From Agrocybe praecox (lineage: Eukaryota > Basidiomycota > Agaricomycetes > Agaricales > Agrocybaceae): 64,000 bases of DNA. The notes under the pieces were generated by a model that was given only the letters and a program-made list of their open reading frames with translations, was not told the origin of the DNA and made no database searches. The number at the start of each line of letters is the position of its first letter. Positions within the stretch are counted from its first letter, which is position 1. The DNA is taken from the NCBI GenBank assembly GCA_964017145.1, contig OZ024846.1, positions 310,001-374,000 of the forward strand, read 5' to 3'. The position numbers and the translations under genes are program-made. Below, one piece after another: positions 1 through 10,523 of this stretch.

Positions 1-610
1 CTATCTGCTACTATATAGCTACTAAATATGCCGGCCAAGGAACGCCACTTGTTCCAACTGACCTGAAAGGCATTGCTCTCTTTCACCAGGCAGCATCGAT
101 TGAGGCTTTCAATTTCAATGTTCATGCAGAGCAGGCTATAGCCGAGATGGTTTACAAACCGTGAGTACTCTCTTGTTAAAATAGAGCTTCTCGTAACACT
201 ATTATCTCCAGATTCTTTGGCGTCGAGCCAGACCAGTCTGTGTTTGAGCGCCATATTTCTGATCTCTCCAAGCAGCTGGAGGGATATGAAAGGATACTTA
301 GCAAGCAGAAATATCTTGCCGGTGATGTAAGTTTTAAGACTGCCGCCAGCTGTCAGCCTCTCCTAGAGTTGAATAAATTTTGTTTTTCAGGAAATAACCT
401 TGGTCGACTTGTATCATCTCCCACACGGTAGCACTTTAGAGAAGCTCAGTAGCGAAGTTATAGCTTCTAAGCCTAACGTAGCTAGGTGAGAAGATCTCCG
501 GCCAAGATTAATTCTTTACTCATTATCTTCTTACCTCTAGATGGTTCAAAGATATTACCTCCAGAACTTCTTGGCAGACTGTGAAGGATGTCGTCAAGAG
601 TACCGCATAG
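1..610 (+). CDS. glutathione S-transferase, C-terminal part (5' end outside window)
   Basis: The window opens inside a GST gene. The frame reads from the end of the thioredoxin-like domain (AICYYIATKYA) into the all-helical C-terminal domain and stops at TAG 608-610. Exons are 1-160, 212-326, 391-485 and 541-610; the last three have the same lengths (115, 95, 70 nt) and intron phases as the complete GSTs at 941, 2411 and 27417, so all are recent paralogues. The helix motif ILSKQKYLAGD followed by TLVDLYHLP is the usual fungal GST pattern. GSTs conjugate glutathione to electrophiles in the cytosol. The exact class and substrate are not visible. Start and N-terminal active-site region are missing. 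Confidence 0.9.
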
Positions 611-856
611 GATGTGCATATTCATGGCATTATCATAATGCACTTTTTTTGTTAATTATGTTCAACGTGGGTAAATACTGGAACAGATCAGGAATATTGT
701 AGAAATTGAAATTGAGTTCGGGCGCAATGAGTAATCGATGAACTTAACTGCCCGATGTACTGTCAACGTGCCCGTACCACGTCTCTCGGATAATGTGATG
801 CGATGACTATGCTTATGAATATCCTTGCAAAGGTTTCGTAATGCATGGAGGTGCGA

Positions 857-864
857 TATATAAG
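857..864 (+). promoter_or_regulatory. TATA box of second GST
   Basis: TATATAAG lies 77 bp before the ATG at 941. The GST at 2411 has the same octamer at a similar place, so the element looks shared. Function is inferred from position only. Confidence 0.45.
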
Positions 865-940
865 AGTCGACTGCTGCTATACTATCGTCACATTCGGCAA
901 GCCCATCCTCATACATTACATCCCCACTCCTGTCAAAGTC

Positions 941-1799
941 ATGGTCCTTCAACTATACGGTAGTGATATTTCTCCGTTTACTCGCCTCGTGGCTGCTGTA
1001 CTCCACGAGAAACAGGTCCCCTTCGTGCTTCATCCTATCGACTTCAAGAAAAGAGAGCATAAAACACCTGAGTTCTTGGAGAAGCAGCCTTTTGGTCAAG
1101 TTCCCTACATCGTACGTTTAAACTTAGTCCTCGGTATGAGAATATATAGCAGCTGACCGCCACAGGACGATGATGGCTTTATTCTCTATCAAAGCCGTGC
1201 TATTTGCCATTACCTCGAAACTAAATATCCCAACCAAGGAGCTACACTTATTCCTAAAGACCTAGAATCCAATGCACTTTACCAGCAAGCCACATCCACG
1301 GAGGCGTTTGACTTCAATGATCCAGCGGAAAAAATTGTAGTTGAAATGGTGTTTAAACCGTATGTACATACACATATAACCTTGGTGATTCTCAACCTAA
1401 ATATTACACTAGTTTCCGTGGCCTTGGGGGTGACAAAGCTGCCATCAATCACTTCGTTGATATCCTATCCGCTAAGCTGGACGTTTACGATAAAATCCTA
1501 GGCAAGCAAAAATATATTGCTGGAAATGTGAGGCCTTTGACAATTTATAATTTATTTTAAAAATGCTAAATCGTGCTAGGAATTTACACTCGCCGACCTA
1601 TATCACCTTCCCTATGCTTCGCTCCTCCCAGTGGCGGGCACCAACATTATCAATGAAAGACCAAATGTCGCCAGGTAAGCCAATGAGCGTCAACTCCGAC
1701 TGACTTCGTGTCTAATTCATCCAATCAAGATGGTACAGGGATATCTCATCCAGACCGTCATGGAAGGCATTGGAAAATGGTATAAAAAGCACCGTGTGA
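941..1799 (+). CDS. glutathione S-transferase
   Basis: Complete GST of 214 residues. Exons are 941-1111, 1166-1359, 1413-1527, 1580-1674 and 1730-1799. The N-terminal thioredoxin-like half has the FGQVPYI segment with the cis-proline, then the DDDGF.LYQSRAI segment whose E/Q-S-R contacts the glutathione gamma-glutamyl group. The helical half carries KQKYIAGN and TLADLYHLPY. Length is normal for the family. Most likely a cytosolic phi/theta-like fungal GST, on overall pattern. It is the middle member of a head-to-tail array of three, with a TATATAAG box upstream. Q replaces E in the usual E-S-R triplet (E-S-R in its neighbours), which may alter glutathione binding. Confidence 0.93.
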
Positions 1800-2410
1800 G
1801 GCTTGAGCGCTTGAGCATTTGTCGAGAAGTAGAATGTTAAATCGCTGACTCTGATCACTACATCAACTTTCTTTGTTTTTGCTAGTTAAAAATATCGAAT
1901 ACATGAATCAACGTAACATACGACATGCCATACGTTAGTTGAAGGTCATGTATCACGAGTTGTCGTCACACCCTCAGATGCAAGTGTGGCGTAGTTGCCA
2001 TCTTGGCAGCGTGTCGGTCCGATTGTCGATGACCAACGTAAAATGACAAATTTGCCATTCGATGCTGACAAGGCTTATAAAACATGATCAAATACCAGAC
2101 TCATAGTAGCTTACATACCGACGGAAATATGTATAAACTTGTATAGAATAGGTAATTTCTTTCTGGTCATTTATCTTTTACCAGAAACAGCATCAGAAGC
2201 TGTCGAGCATACACAGTGGTGCAGCGTCAAGTTATATATACTACGATCTCTCAAAGTGAGCTGATGACGTGAAGTAAGTTATGTCAAAAAAATATCACAA
2301 TCTGAGGCTGATCAATCTTTTCATATCATCCAAAGACGCTAGATGCCACCCTACCTATATAAGTAAGCTCATTCTCTCGAAACAAGAACGACCCTTGTCC
2401 GCCACAAACA
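1800..2410. other. intergenic spacer between GST genes
   Basis: AT-rich spacer holding the presumed 3' UTR of the upstream GST and the promoter of the next one, with no coding potential I can support. Its last part contains the TATATAAG box at 2356-2363. Confidence 0.5.
2356..2363 (+). promoter_or_regulatory. TATA box of third GST
   Basis: TATATAAG, 47 bp upstream of the ATG at 2411, followed by a pyrimidine-rich leader. Same octamer as at 857. Confidence 0.45.
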
Positions 2411-3315
2411 ATGGTTCTTCAGCTCTTCGGTGGTTCCGATACCACTTGCAGCCGCCGTGTCGCCACAGTGCTCCATGAGAAAAATGTCCCTTTCATCTTC
2501 CATGAAGTCAACCTTATGACAGGCGAAAATAAGACGCCAGAGTATCTCGAAAAGCAGCCTTTCGGACAAGTTCCTTACATCGTAAGTATTCGAACAGTTT
2601 CAAGTTTCTTCAAAACTGATGGTCGATGTCCATCATGGTGGATTAAATCATAGAACGACGATGGATTCATTCTATATGAAAGCAGAGCAATTTGCTTGTA
2701 CATCGCCACCAAATATGCGGACCAGGGTACCCAGCTGATACCCACCAGCCTTGAAGGAAAAGCTCGGTTTTATCAAGCGGCGTCAATCGAGACATCAAAT
2801 TTTGACCCCTATGCGCAAAGGGCTGTTGGTGAAATAGTGTTCAAACCGTGCGTAGACGTCTAGGCTGATGCTCCTGTCGCTCCGAAGGTTAAAAGGTTGG
2901 CTGACACTTTCTCGTTCAGGATGTTTGGAATGAAACCTGATGTAGAGGCCTTCGCCAGTGCGATTACTACCTTGTCAGCCAAGTTGGATGTGTATGAGCA
3001 GATTCTGAGCAAGCAGAATTATCTCGCTGGCGATGTAAGTTTCTCATGAACGAAATGTCCAATCCATCAACCAACACATAAGCTTCTAGGATGTAACACT
3101 GGCCGACTTGTATCATCTTCCGTATGCAGCGCTGCTCCCAAAGACTGGGGCCAATGTTTTTCAGGAAAGACCAAACTTATCCAGGTGAGATATGATTGTG
3201 ATGATGAGGGAGCTGCGTTCCGACCTAACTTCTGTTCAATGAAAGGTGGTTCCACAAGATTTCCTCTAGGCCTTCATGGGAAGCCGTCAAAGACAGCATC
3301 AAGAGCACTGCCTGA
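2411..3315 (+). CDS. glutathione S-transferase
   Basis: Complete GST, 214 residues. Exons are 2411-2581, 2654-2847, 2920-3034, 3090-3184 and 3246-3315; exon lengths (171, 194, 115, 95, 70 nt) match the gene at 941 exactly, which proves tandem duplication. The thioredoxin-like half has FGQVPYI and the ESRAI glutathione-binding segment; the helical half has KQNYLAGD and TLADLYHLPY. Start chosen because it aligns with MVLQL of the neighbouring copy and has a TATA box 47 bp upstream. Expected role is cytosolic glutathione conjugation in detoxification or stress; substrate unknown. Confidence 0.93.
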
Positions 3316-3458
3316 ATTCAGAGCGAAAATAGCGTACGAAAATGGGCGGCTTTGCTATTTCGTTACGCAGACAAATCAATTCTACAGATCCTTCGCATAT
3401 TTTTCGAATCGATCTGTTACCGAATGAGTGAGGCAATACCTCATCATAAAACATTATA

Positions 3459-4811
3459 TCATAACATACCATCAGCAATGTCGATATTTATGTTCGCATG
3501 CTTCTCCAGCGTGGGCATCCAGGGAGTAAGATGAGAACGCAGCGACGCCAATAATGATTTGTCCACGAAAGATGCCACATCTTTTTCCCGGAAGGATAGT
3601 TTCATCTTTTCCAAGGATGGTAAGAGTCTCGGAGCAATCACGTCCCGTTCGAGAAAACGCCAATCACTACTGGAGCAGATTCGGGATAGCTCTTCAGGGT
3701 CACTCTTCTGTTCGAACTCCGGAGAATCGAACCGGAAAAAGATGTTCAACTCTTCCAGAAACGCTCGCGGACCAGACCTCAAGAGGAATCGCGATATGGC
3801 GTATATCGGGTGCTTGATCGTGTTGTATGAAGCACTGATGAAAAGTGAGCGAAGGTTAGGAAAGTTGTTGAGGTCGACCAAATCGTATTCTGGAGCGATG
3901 AAAATGAAATGAGTTTTCATTTCTGGGTTAGGATGATCATGTCCATAATTCATACCTTTGTTATCACAAACACGAAGCTCAAGTGTCGTAATGGAACTCG
4001 TTAAGCGGGGCATCATTTGCAGTGCATTGCGACCATCAGTACCTGTGATGTTGAGCGATAGACGTTGCAGACGCGTTATGTCCAAACATGATATAGGCGA
4101 TGAAAGGCTTTGTATCGGTGCTTTTAGGCCTTCGTCAGATAGGATGAGTGTCAAAGATTTGAGAGACACCAGCTTTCCTTTCCCTTCTACGGAAATGGAC
4201 TCCGCGCCATCTTTGTCGTCGAGTTCGGGGGCCATACTGACTGCTATTAAGGATAGATGTCGTAATCGGCTGCAACGCCGTAGGATATGCAGCGGAAAAT
4301 CGACCACATCTTCTATGTTCAATGAGGTAAGCGTATCTCTAGCTAAGAGATTTTCCACCGTTTCTCGGAATGAAGGAGAGAACCTCTTCCAAGACTGGAA
4401 TTCGAATCGGAGCGTAAGTTCCTCCACGCAACTGGCGTTTTCCATCAAGAATTGGATATTATCATCTTGTATGGAGGGAATAGTTTTGGCCATAACCGTG
4501 GCCCAGTGCTCCGACACTGTTTTATCCAGCGGTTCGCGCAAATAAATCCGGAAGATAGGAGGACCTAGTTCAAGTGTTCGGATATTTGAAAGAACACTTG
4601 GGGAGCGTCGAACAAAGTTACTCCAGAAGTGGCATTTGTAGTCGAAAGATGGCCGGATACTGTTCATGCGGAGAATCCTGAAGAGGTGTAATCGAGACGC
4701 TGAGTGAAAGGGCCTGGAGACGAGCGAAATTGTTTTCAAAGCCTCTGGATTATCTTGAAATTCATCGACGATGAGGATGACAATTTCTATGGGGAGGGCT
4801 CCCAGTGACAT
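3459..4811 (-). CDS. F-box protein, probable SCF substrate receptor
   Basis: Single-exon gene of 450 residues. The N-terminus (LPIEIVILIVDEFQDNPEALKTISLVSRPF, residues about 6-35) is the basidiomycete F-box signature: L-P-x-E-I at the start, then the A-L-S/C-x-V-S-R motif and HLFR. An F-box binds Skp1 and joins the protein to an SCF ubiquitin ligase. The remainder is leucine-rich and irregular (SLNIEDVVDFPLHIL, LRHLSLIAV), as in degenerate LRR receptors that bind substrate. Target unknown. It converges on the GST array with only about 140 bp between stops. The long reading frame on the opposite strand inside it is a shadow. Confidence 0.85.
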   Translation of the reverse strand: MSLGALPIEIVILIVDEFQDNPEALKTISLVSRPFHSASRLHLFRILRMNSIRPSFDYKCHFWSNFVRRSPSVLSNIRTLELGPPIFRIYLREPLDKTVSEHWATVMAKTIPSIQDDNIQFLMENASCVEELTLRFEFQSWKRFSPSFRETVENLLARDTLTSLNIEDVVDFPLHILRRCSRLRHLSLIAVSMAPELDDKDGAESISVEGKGKLVSLKSLTLILSDEGLKAPIQSLSSPISCLDITRLQRLSLNITGTDGRNALQMMPRLTSSITTLELRVCDNKGMNYGHDHPNPEMKTHFIFIAPEYDLVDLNNFPNLRSLFISASYNTIKHPIYAISRFLLRSGPRAFLEELNIFFRFDSPEFEQKSDPEELSRICSSSDWRFLERDVIAPRLLPSLEKMKLSFREKDVASFVDKSLLASLRSHLTPWMPTLEKHANINIDIADGML

Positions 4812-6116
4812 GACCTAGTGCAAAGAAAATGGCGGGTGTATGATTGTGGATTTCGACCAAGTAAGGCTGTTTATATATCATGTCGTGTGTTGATCGGCGA
4901 CCATATCCCCGAAGCTGGCAAGAAATGTGTTTCTTAAAATAGAAGTGAGTGCTGCGACAAGATAGGAAAAATGTATATCATTTCGTGCAGCCGCTGTGTT
5001 TGAGAATATATCCCTTTCCTCGGGTGTGGGCCTAAGTTCCCTATTGATGAATGCCAACTTTCGCCCCCATGTTGCGGGTTTCATCGGGAGTAATTCATAT
5101 AGAGAATGTAAAGATAGAGTCGTCAGCCATAGCCAGAAGGGGAAACAGGATTACAGTCATTGCTCTGCCACTCATGCCCTTGCAAACATCGCCATCGATG
5201 ATGACCAGAAACATCATATACCTGAGCGCTGAGAGTCAAGATAATGAACAATGACCCGTCGTCAGAAATCAATAACAAGCCGAATGAAACGGGAACAGGG
5301 GTCGAGGAAATTCCTAGAAAGGCTCTGCTTTGCGCAGCTTGGGGCAGTAACTTCTAGAGCGAGTATGAAATGAAACGTACATTGCATATCACCCATGGAT
5401 AATAGTATATACAGTAGCGGCGACAATAAAACGCAGGAAAAAATCCTACTTTGGGCACGAAGACAAGCGTATGAGGAAAGCTTGGATGAAGAAAGAGAAA
5501 GAAAGGAAACTGAACATGTGCACAGCCCACTTGTCGTCGGAAAGCACAGTCAATGCCTGAATAAGCTTCAGCATCTATCATTATAGTGTCGAGATTAGCC
5601 GTCCTAAACGTGACATCTGTCCATTCGGGTCCTACGAGCGTCGTGTCGTCTTTGCGCATGCAAATAAGTAACACGATTCCTCGGTCCAAGTTTCCCGAAA
5701 TCCGATTTTGATCTGAACTTGACAAAAGATAGCTTGAAACTAAGCCATGGCAAGAATCCGTCGCGGCCTTCGGTGTTCTCTCGTCGTTGTGAATATTGTT
5801 GTACTCCAGGTATCGGGTGTAGTGGGCTGATGTGCGCAGAAAAAGAAAGAAAACATAGAATGTTTCAGAACCCCGAAGAGATGGACGTATCCACTGCCAT
5901 AGACGCAGACAACAATTGAATGGGAAAATAGCAAAAGAGAGAGTTCAGTCAAAGTAAAAAAGACTGTTTTAATTAACTCGCTTTCATAAAAATAGGAATT
6001 GCATCAGGTTCGAAAACATGAAACGGCGACTTGAGATATTGTGAGGAGAAAGATACGCAGATGTTGTTGTTTACATGCGTCTGAGATGAACAAGCACCAT
6101 CTTTAACGTCCAACAC
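4812..6116. other. 1.3-kb intergenic region, no supported gene
   Basis: Holds the shared region between two F-box genes of the same orientation. Short open frames on both strands (for example 4878-5084 minus, 5354-5725 minus) have no family resemblance and no convincing exon chain. A short minus-strand frame near 5060-5190 starts with a hydrophobic stretch but reaches a stop quickly. Confidence 0.4.
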
Positions 6117-7961
6117 TCAGCTATCGTTGTCGGTATCATCCTCGTATTCAGTAAACTCCACACACAACTGTTCGCCTGGGCGCAAAACAAACGGTGCAGG
6201 TGCCGTGCAGGAAATCAAAAGGTTCTCCGGTTGGCCACTCCCACAAAGATACTCTCTGTACTCAAGCGCATCTTTTTGATACTCCGAGAACCACTTCACC
6301 GTCAATCCGGTGCTTTTCATATCTTCTTCGAGAAAACGCAGGTCGCGAGTATATCCTTCACAAAGGGTATAATCGAGAGTTCGAATAGGAATTCCCAGAT
6401 GCTTCCGCCACAGGAAAAACGAGCGAAGCGTCGTCGGGTCCCAATTTTGTTCTGAAGTGTCGTTAACCTCATGGAATAGAATAACACTACTCGGCTTTCT
6501 GCCATCCTCCAATAGTCCATATGCACTGAATTGTAAGGTGTGTAGCTTGTGAAAATAAGGATCGTCGTCATCGTCGTCTTTAGTAGAAAGGAGAGTCGCG
6601 AGGGCAGCTTCGGAGGTTGTAAACTTGGTTATGTCCTTCATGCCTCCGAGCACACTGAGCAGGTTGTATCCAAGTTGACAGGTCTTCTCCATGTACAGTG
6701 GGGAAGTGAGGTGTTCTACAGCCCTAAATACGCGACAGTGCGACTCGTCATGGGTGTATGCCAGCAATGGGGAAAGGAACTGGTTCGTCTCTTCAACCGT
6801 GAGAGGCAAATCGTCCTTGTCAACGTATAGATCCAGAGAGAACCCAGGCGAAGTGAGGGTAGAACCTTGGAAGCATAGACCCCCGGGGTTCATCTCCACG
6901 TACAGAGAGGTTGGTGGATGAGCAGTGAAATACGACACGGCATATCTGCTGAAGGTTTGATAAACCGGTGCCAAATCGTCCAAAGGCTCTGGACTCCTAC
7001 GATGCAACGTCCTGACGGTTATTCTGCAACCCAGCGCAGGTTCGATAGAGTCGAGGAACATGGCACAACTCCAGACATCCTTGTACATCGAGATATATAT
7101 GTGACGAGCATTGGCAAGTTTGAGTCGATTTTGTTCGTTTGGCACCCTTTTGTCGAACAGGAGTTGACAATCTTGGATCTTCAGTATTTCGAGGCGGGGC
7201 ATGCTTTCTAAACCCGCAAGCAGACCCGACATCAAACAAGGTAGTGTATTGCAAATTTCGAAAGTGTGGAGGTTGCGAAGCCATGGGGATATCAATGAAC
7301 TGCATCCAAATGTTGTCCAATGGTACTCCGTCAAAGCAGGCGCATTGTCCGCGAAGATTGGGGAATTGAACACAAATATATCCTCCGTCATCCCCCCTTG
7401 ATTATCTCGATTTCCTCCCGGAGAAAAGCTTAAATGGAAGAGTTGCAGAATAGGAGCAGGGCGCAGCAGGATTTCCTGGATTTTCTCTGCTTGTGAAAGT
7501 TTGTAGGAACAGGCAAAGATCTCCAGGACGCAAACACGCTCCCAGCATCGGTCCAAAACATCCACAACGAATGCGAACTTATTGTACGTGGACACATGGC
7601 CTTTGATATGAAGGGGAGAGTTTTGAGTCCTGCGCAGGACCTCTTTCATCCACGTATGGCTTTTCTGCCTGAACAGATCAAGGTCGATGACCCTTCCCCA
7701 TAACGAAGGCGAGTCGAGAATGATCCTTCGCCACTGCATGCACACTTGAGAAGTACGACGTGTATTGTTCAAAGCCCTATTCGTAGAACATATAACTTCC
7801 GCCCGCGTCTTTTTCCAAGGAAGAATTTCGTCGTCGGTCAGATTCGCGTTCATCAAGAATATTTTCCAAAGAATGTCGATGGGTAGCTTCGAAATAAGCG
7901 AGTTGCTTTTGCCGTCCACAAGGCGGCTCTGAATTTCGGTACGAGTGCAGTCAGATGTCAT
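6117..7961 (-). CDS. F-box protein
   Basis: Single-exon gene of 614 residues. Residues about 24-95 form the F-box of the type widespread in Agaricomycetes: LPIDILWKIFLMNAN, then SQVCMQWRRIILDSPSLWGRVIDL. Its layout matches the F-box protein at 40328 (ILHHDILWRIFSMNAD, HVCRQWRELIIGASSLWG), so the two belong to one family. The C-terminal 500 residues are irregular leucine-rich sequence, probably the substrate-recognition part, ending in an acidic tail (EYEDDTDNDS). Likely an SCF substrate adaptor; substrate unknown. Confidence 0.85.
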   Translation of the reverse strand: MTSDCTRTEIQSRLVDGKSNSLISKLPIDILWKIFLMNANLTDDEILPWKKTRAEVICSTNRALNNTRRTSQVCMQWRRIILDSPSLWGRVIDLDLFRQKSHTWMKEVLRRTQNSPLHIKGHVSTYNKFAFVVDVLDRCWERVCVLEIFACSYKLSQAEKIQEILLRPAPILQLFHLSFSPGGNRDNQGGMTEDIFVFNSPIFADNAPALTEYHWTTFGCSSLISPWLRNLHTFEICNTLPCLMSGLLAGLESMPRLEILKIQDCQLLFDKRVPNEQNRLKLANARHIYISMYKDVWSCAMFLDSIEPALGCRITVRTLHRRSPEPLDDLAPVYQTFSRYAVSYFTAHPPTSLYVEMNPGGLCFQGSTLTSPGFSLDLYVDKDDLPLTVEETNQFLSPLLAYTHDESHCRVFRAVEHLTSPLYMEKTCQLGYNLLSVLGGMKDITKFTTSEAALATLLSTKDDDDDDPYFHKLHTLQFSAYGLLEDGRKPSSVILFHEVNDTSEQNWDPTTLRSFFLWRKHLGIPIRTLDYTLCEGYTRDLRFLEEDMKSTGLTVKWFSEYQKDALEYREYLCGSGQPENLLISCTAPAPFVLRPGEQLCVEFTEYEDDTDNDS

Positions 7962-9612
7962 TTTTGTATGGTTGTTGTGTAGCGAGAGATGGTGGGCTCA
8001 TCATTGAAACTTGTATAATTTTTTTGTTATATAAGTAGCGACAAAAAAAAACCGCGCTTCAAGTTCCTTGACAGTATATTTCTGCAGAGTCTCGTGACCG
8101 GTATCGGCAAAAATTGATAGCCGATTCATTCGAATTGACCAGTCTCCCAGGATGTTCAAACAATGTTCAAACGCTCAACAGTTAACGCTCTTCAGGAACC
8201 CAGAAATTACGCGCTCATTCATCTCGGTGAATCGAATGCTCTAGATAATATAACACAAACAAATACAATATCATATTCTGAGATCACACTGACGACGCAC
8301 TGCCTGCCATGTCTAAACGAACTCGACCTACAACTTAGGAACACTCTTTCCGATAACTTTCTTATAGGACGCAGAACTGATCTGGAAAGCGAAGGGTATC
8401 CTTGCTTGATCAGTTATTAGCGACTTGCTCTGCGACTCAGACTGCAGCAACCCATCCATACCCCAGGACTTTGGCTGTCGGGCTTAAACGTAAACCTCGA
8501 CTCGTTCTTGGGGTCCGGATTATTCTGCTTTTTAATTTTTTCTGTACACATCTATCTCGTCCAAAATCATGCATTCAATCTTTTCCGTGGTGACTACAAA
8601 GCGAGCTCAAAAGCAAAAGTTAGTCTATACTTATCTCTTAAAATCCAAAGAAGTCAATTACGCATCCGTAAGTCCAAGTCCGCTCCCCCTTTTGTTTGGA
8701 ATCCATCCTCTTTACTAAACAACTTTCTAGGCATTGTCATTGGACTGAGCTTGACTTGGAAACCACAGAATAGAAACGTGGATACCCAACCAACTCGGAT
8801 TCGATTTGGCGTATGTATAACTGAAGTCGAACCGTGACTCATGTTGACACGCACGCCAGCCACACATCCCGAGTACCCTAATCAAAACAGTACATCGGAT
8901 CCAACAGACAGCAATCAAATCTAGGATCCAAAGGCCGATCAGCCTGGACTACTTGTCAGTAGAACCGCAAGAGCACACACGAGTCAACTCCACTCCGCAT
9001 CCGGCCGTTGGCACCCCATCATCTCCACCTCCGTGTACTAGTGGGGAACATACCTACACATACACTATATTGTGGGATAGATGGAGGACCGGGAAAAGGA
9101 AGAAACTCAAACAAACACACTGGGTGAAAGGACTCGGAGGGCCAAGCAAAGCAAGGGAAAGGCAATAGGCATGGATAGATACATGGATAGATAGATACAT
9201 AGAAGTAAAAGGGTATGTAGGGAGGAGATATATCATCAACTAAAAGAACAAAAAAAAAAAAAAAGAGGGGGGATCAGAGGGATGGGATCACTCACAACGA
9301 CCCCACAATGCGAAAATGCAATATGCGAGGAGGTCGAAGGACTCGGGAAGAAAAAGAACAAGACAAACCGAGCATGGAATATGTATGCATGTATGTACTA
9401 TCACTTGTCGGTTATCTTTCCTTTATCCAATCGAGAAATCGAGCAATGAATTTGGCAGTAGTGGACCATCCCCAACTCCCAAATCTCTGTCTCTCTGTCT
9501 CTCTTTCTTCAGGACTCAAGCACTCTACTTGCTTCCTCGGTGCGTCAACCACAATCTACCGTCGAACGTCGACCGTCGAGAAAAACCCTCATCCACCCGC
9601 CTCAAAAAATCT
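7962..9612. other. 1.65-kb intergenic region, no supported gene
   Basis: Contains an A15 tract near 9250, tandem ATGGATAG-like units near 9171-9196 and pyrimidine-rich stretches, probably 3' UTR of the gene ending at 9613 plus the promoter of the F-box gene starting at 7961. Frames here are low-complexity or short with no family match. Confidence 0.45.
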
Positions 9613-10523
9613 CTAATAATACCTCACTCTCGACCTCCTCCTAACCTCGAGAGTCAACCGTCCATCCGTGTCAAACCGAGCATGTACAGCTCCCATGTCG
9701 ATATCATATGGGGGAAAGCTGATTTGCCATTCGTAGTGACCTAGAAATTTCTTTTTAAAAAAGGAAAAGAATACAAGATGGAAAAAAATTCACATTCATT
9801 TCCACCGCCCCACGCATCCGCCACGACCCGTATTCGATCGCCTTTATTTGCAGAAATAGTGACCATCTCCGGTTGTACAGTCCGTGGAAGCACAACACTG
9901 AGAGTATGCTGTGTCGGCGTAGACGAGAGTGCCATCTGCGGAGAGCCACCGGTTCCTGCATTATAGTTATGGCTATGGGTGCCTCCACCTGCTGCCGCCC
10001 CAGAGGAAGAACTCGAAGAAGGATTCCGCATAGCGGATAAAGACAAGGAGAGAGGCGGTGGTGGTGGGATGTGTAGTGCAAATTGCTGAAGTACGTCGTT
10101 GTTCATGTGAGGATTGTTGTTTGAGGATGGATGATACGAGCTACTGATGCTCATACTATTGCTACTGTGATTACTCTTCGACGTCGTCGTAGCTGTGATA
10201 ACAGGGCCACCAGGAGATGTAGTAGTTGTCGTAGTAGTAGTCGTCGTTGTGGGTGCAGAAAAGTTAGGTTGATATGGCGCTTTGTACCCGTTCGAGGCCA
10301 TTTGGGTGTAAGGTGAATTCGGTGCACTGAGGCTGCTCGTGCTCATATTCGTACTGGGGCTCGTAAAAGGAGCTTGTGGGGAGAAATACGAATAGTCAGG
10401 CGAAGTATATGAGGAGTTTGATGACCCGGCAGAATGTGAGGAATGGGACGATGACGGATTGGCCGAGTATGATTTTGAATGACTCATAGCGGTGCTCGGC
10501 GTTGGCGGAACATGAGAAGGCAT
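9613..10523 (-). CDS. Ser/Thr-rich protein with conserved C-terminal beta-type domain
   Basis: Two exons, 10523-9794 and 9740-9613, with a 53-nt intron (TGTGAATTT donor, TTTCTAG acceptor); the splice makes the codon for Cys in NECHYEWQISFPP. The product is about 285 residues. Residues 1-210 are disordered and rich in Ser, Thr, Asn and Pro, with a run of 12 Thr coded by a triplet repeat. The last 75 residues are conserved-looking: PEMVTISANKGDRIRVVADAW, then EWQISFPPYDIDMGAVHARF and DGRLTLEVRRRSR. The alternating pattern and the closing DGRLTLEV resemble an alpha-crystallin/HSP20-like beta sandwich, but this is tentative. A donor-like GTGAGG just before the stop leaves room for a further 3' exon. 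Role unknown. Confidence 0.7.

Noticed and set aside
3958..4545. 195-codon plus-strand frame
   Set aside because: Lies wholly antisense to the F-box gene at 3459-4811; Ser/Arg-rich shadow with no family pattern.
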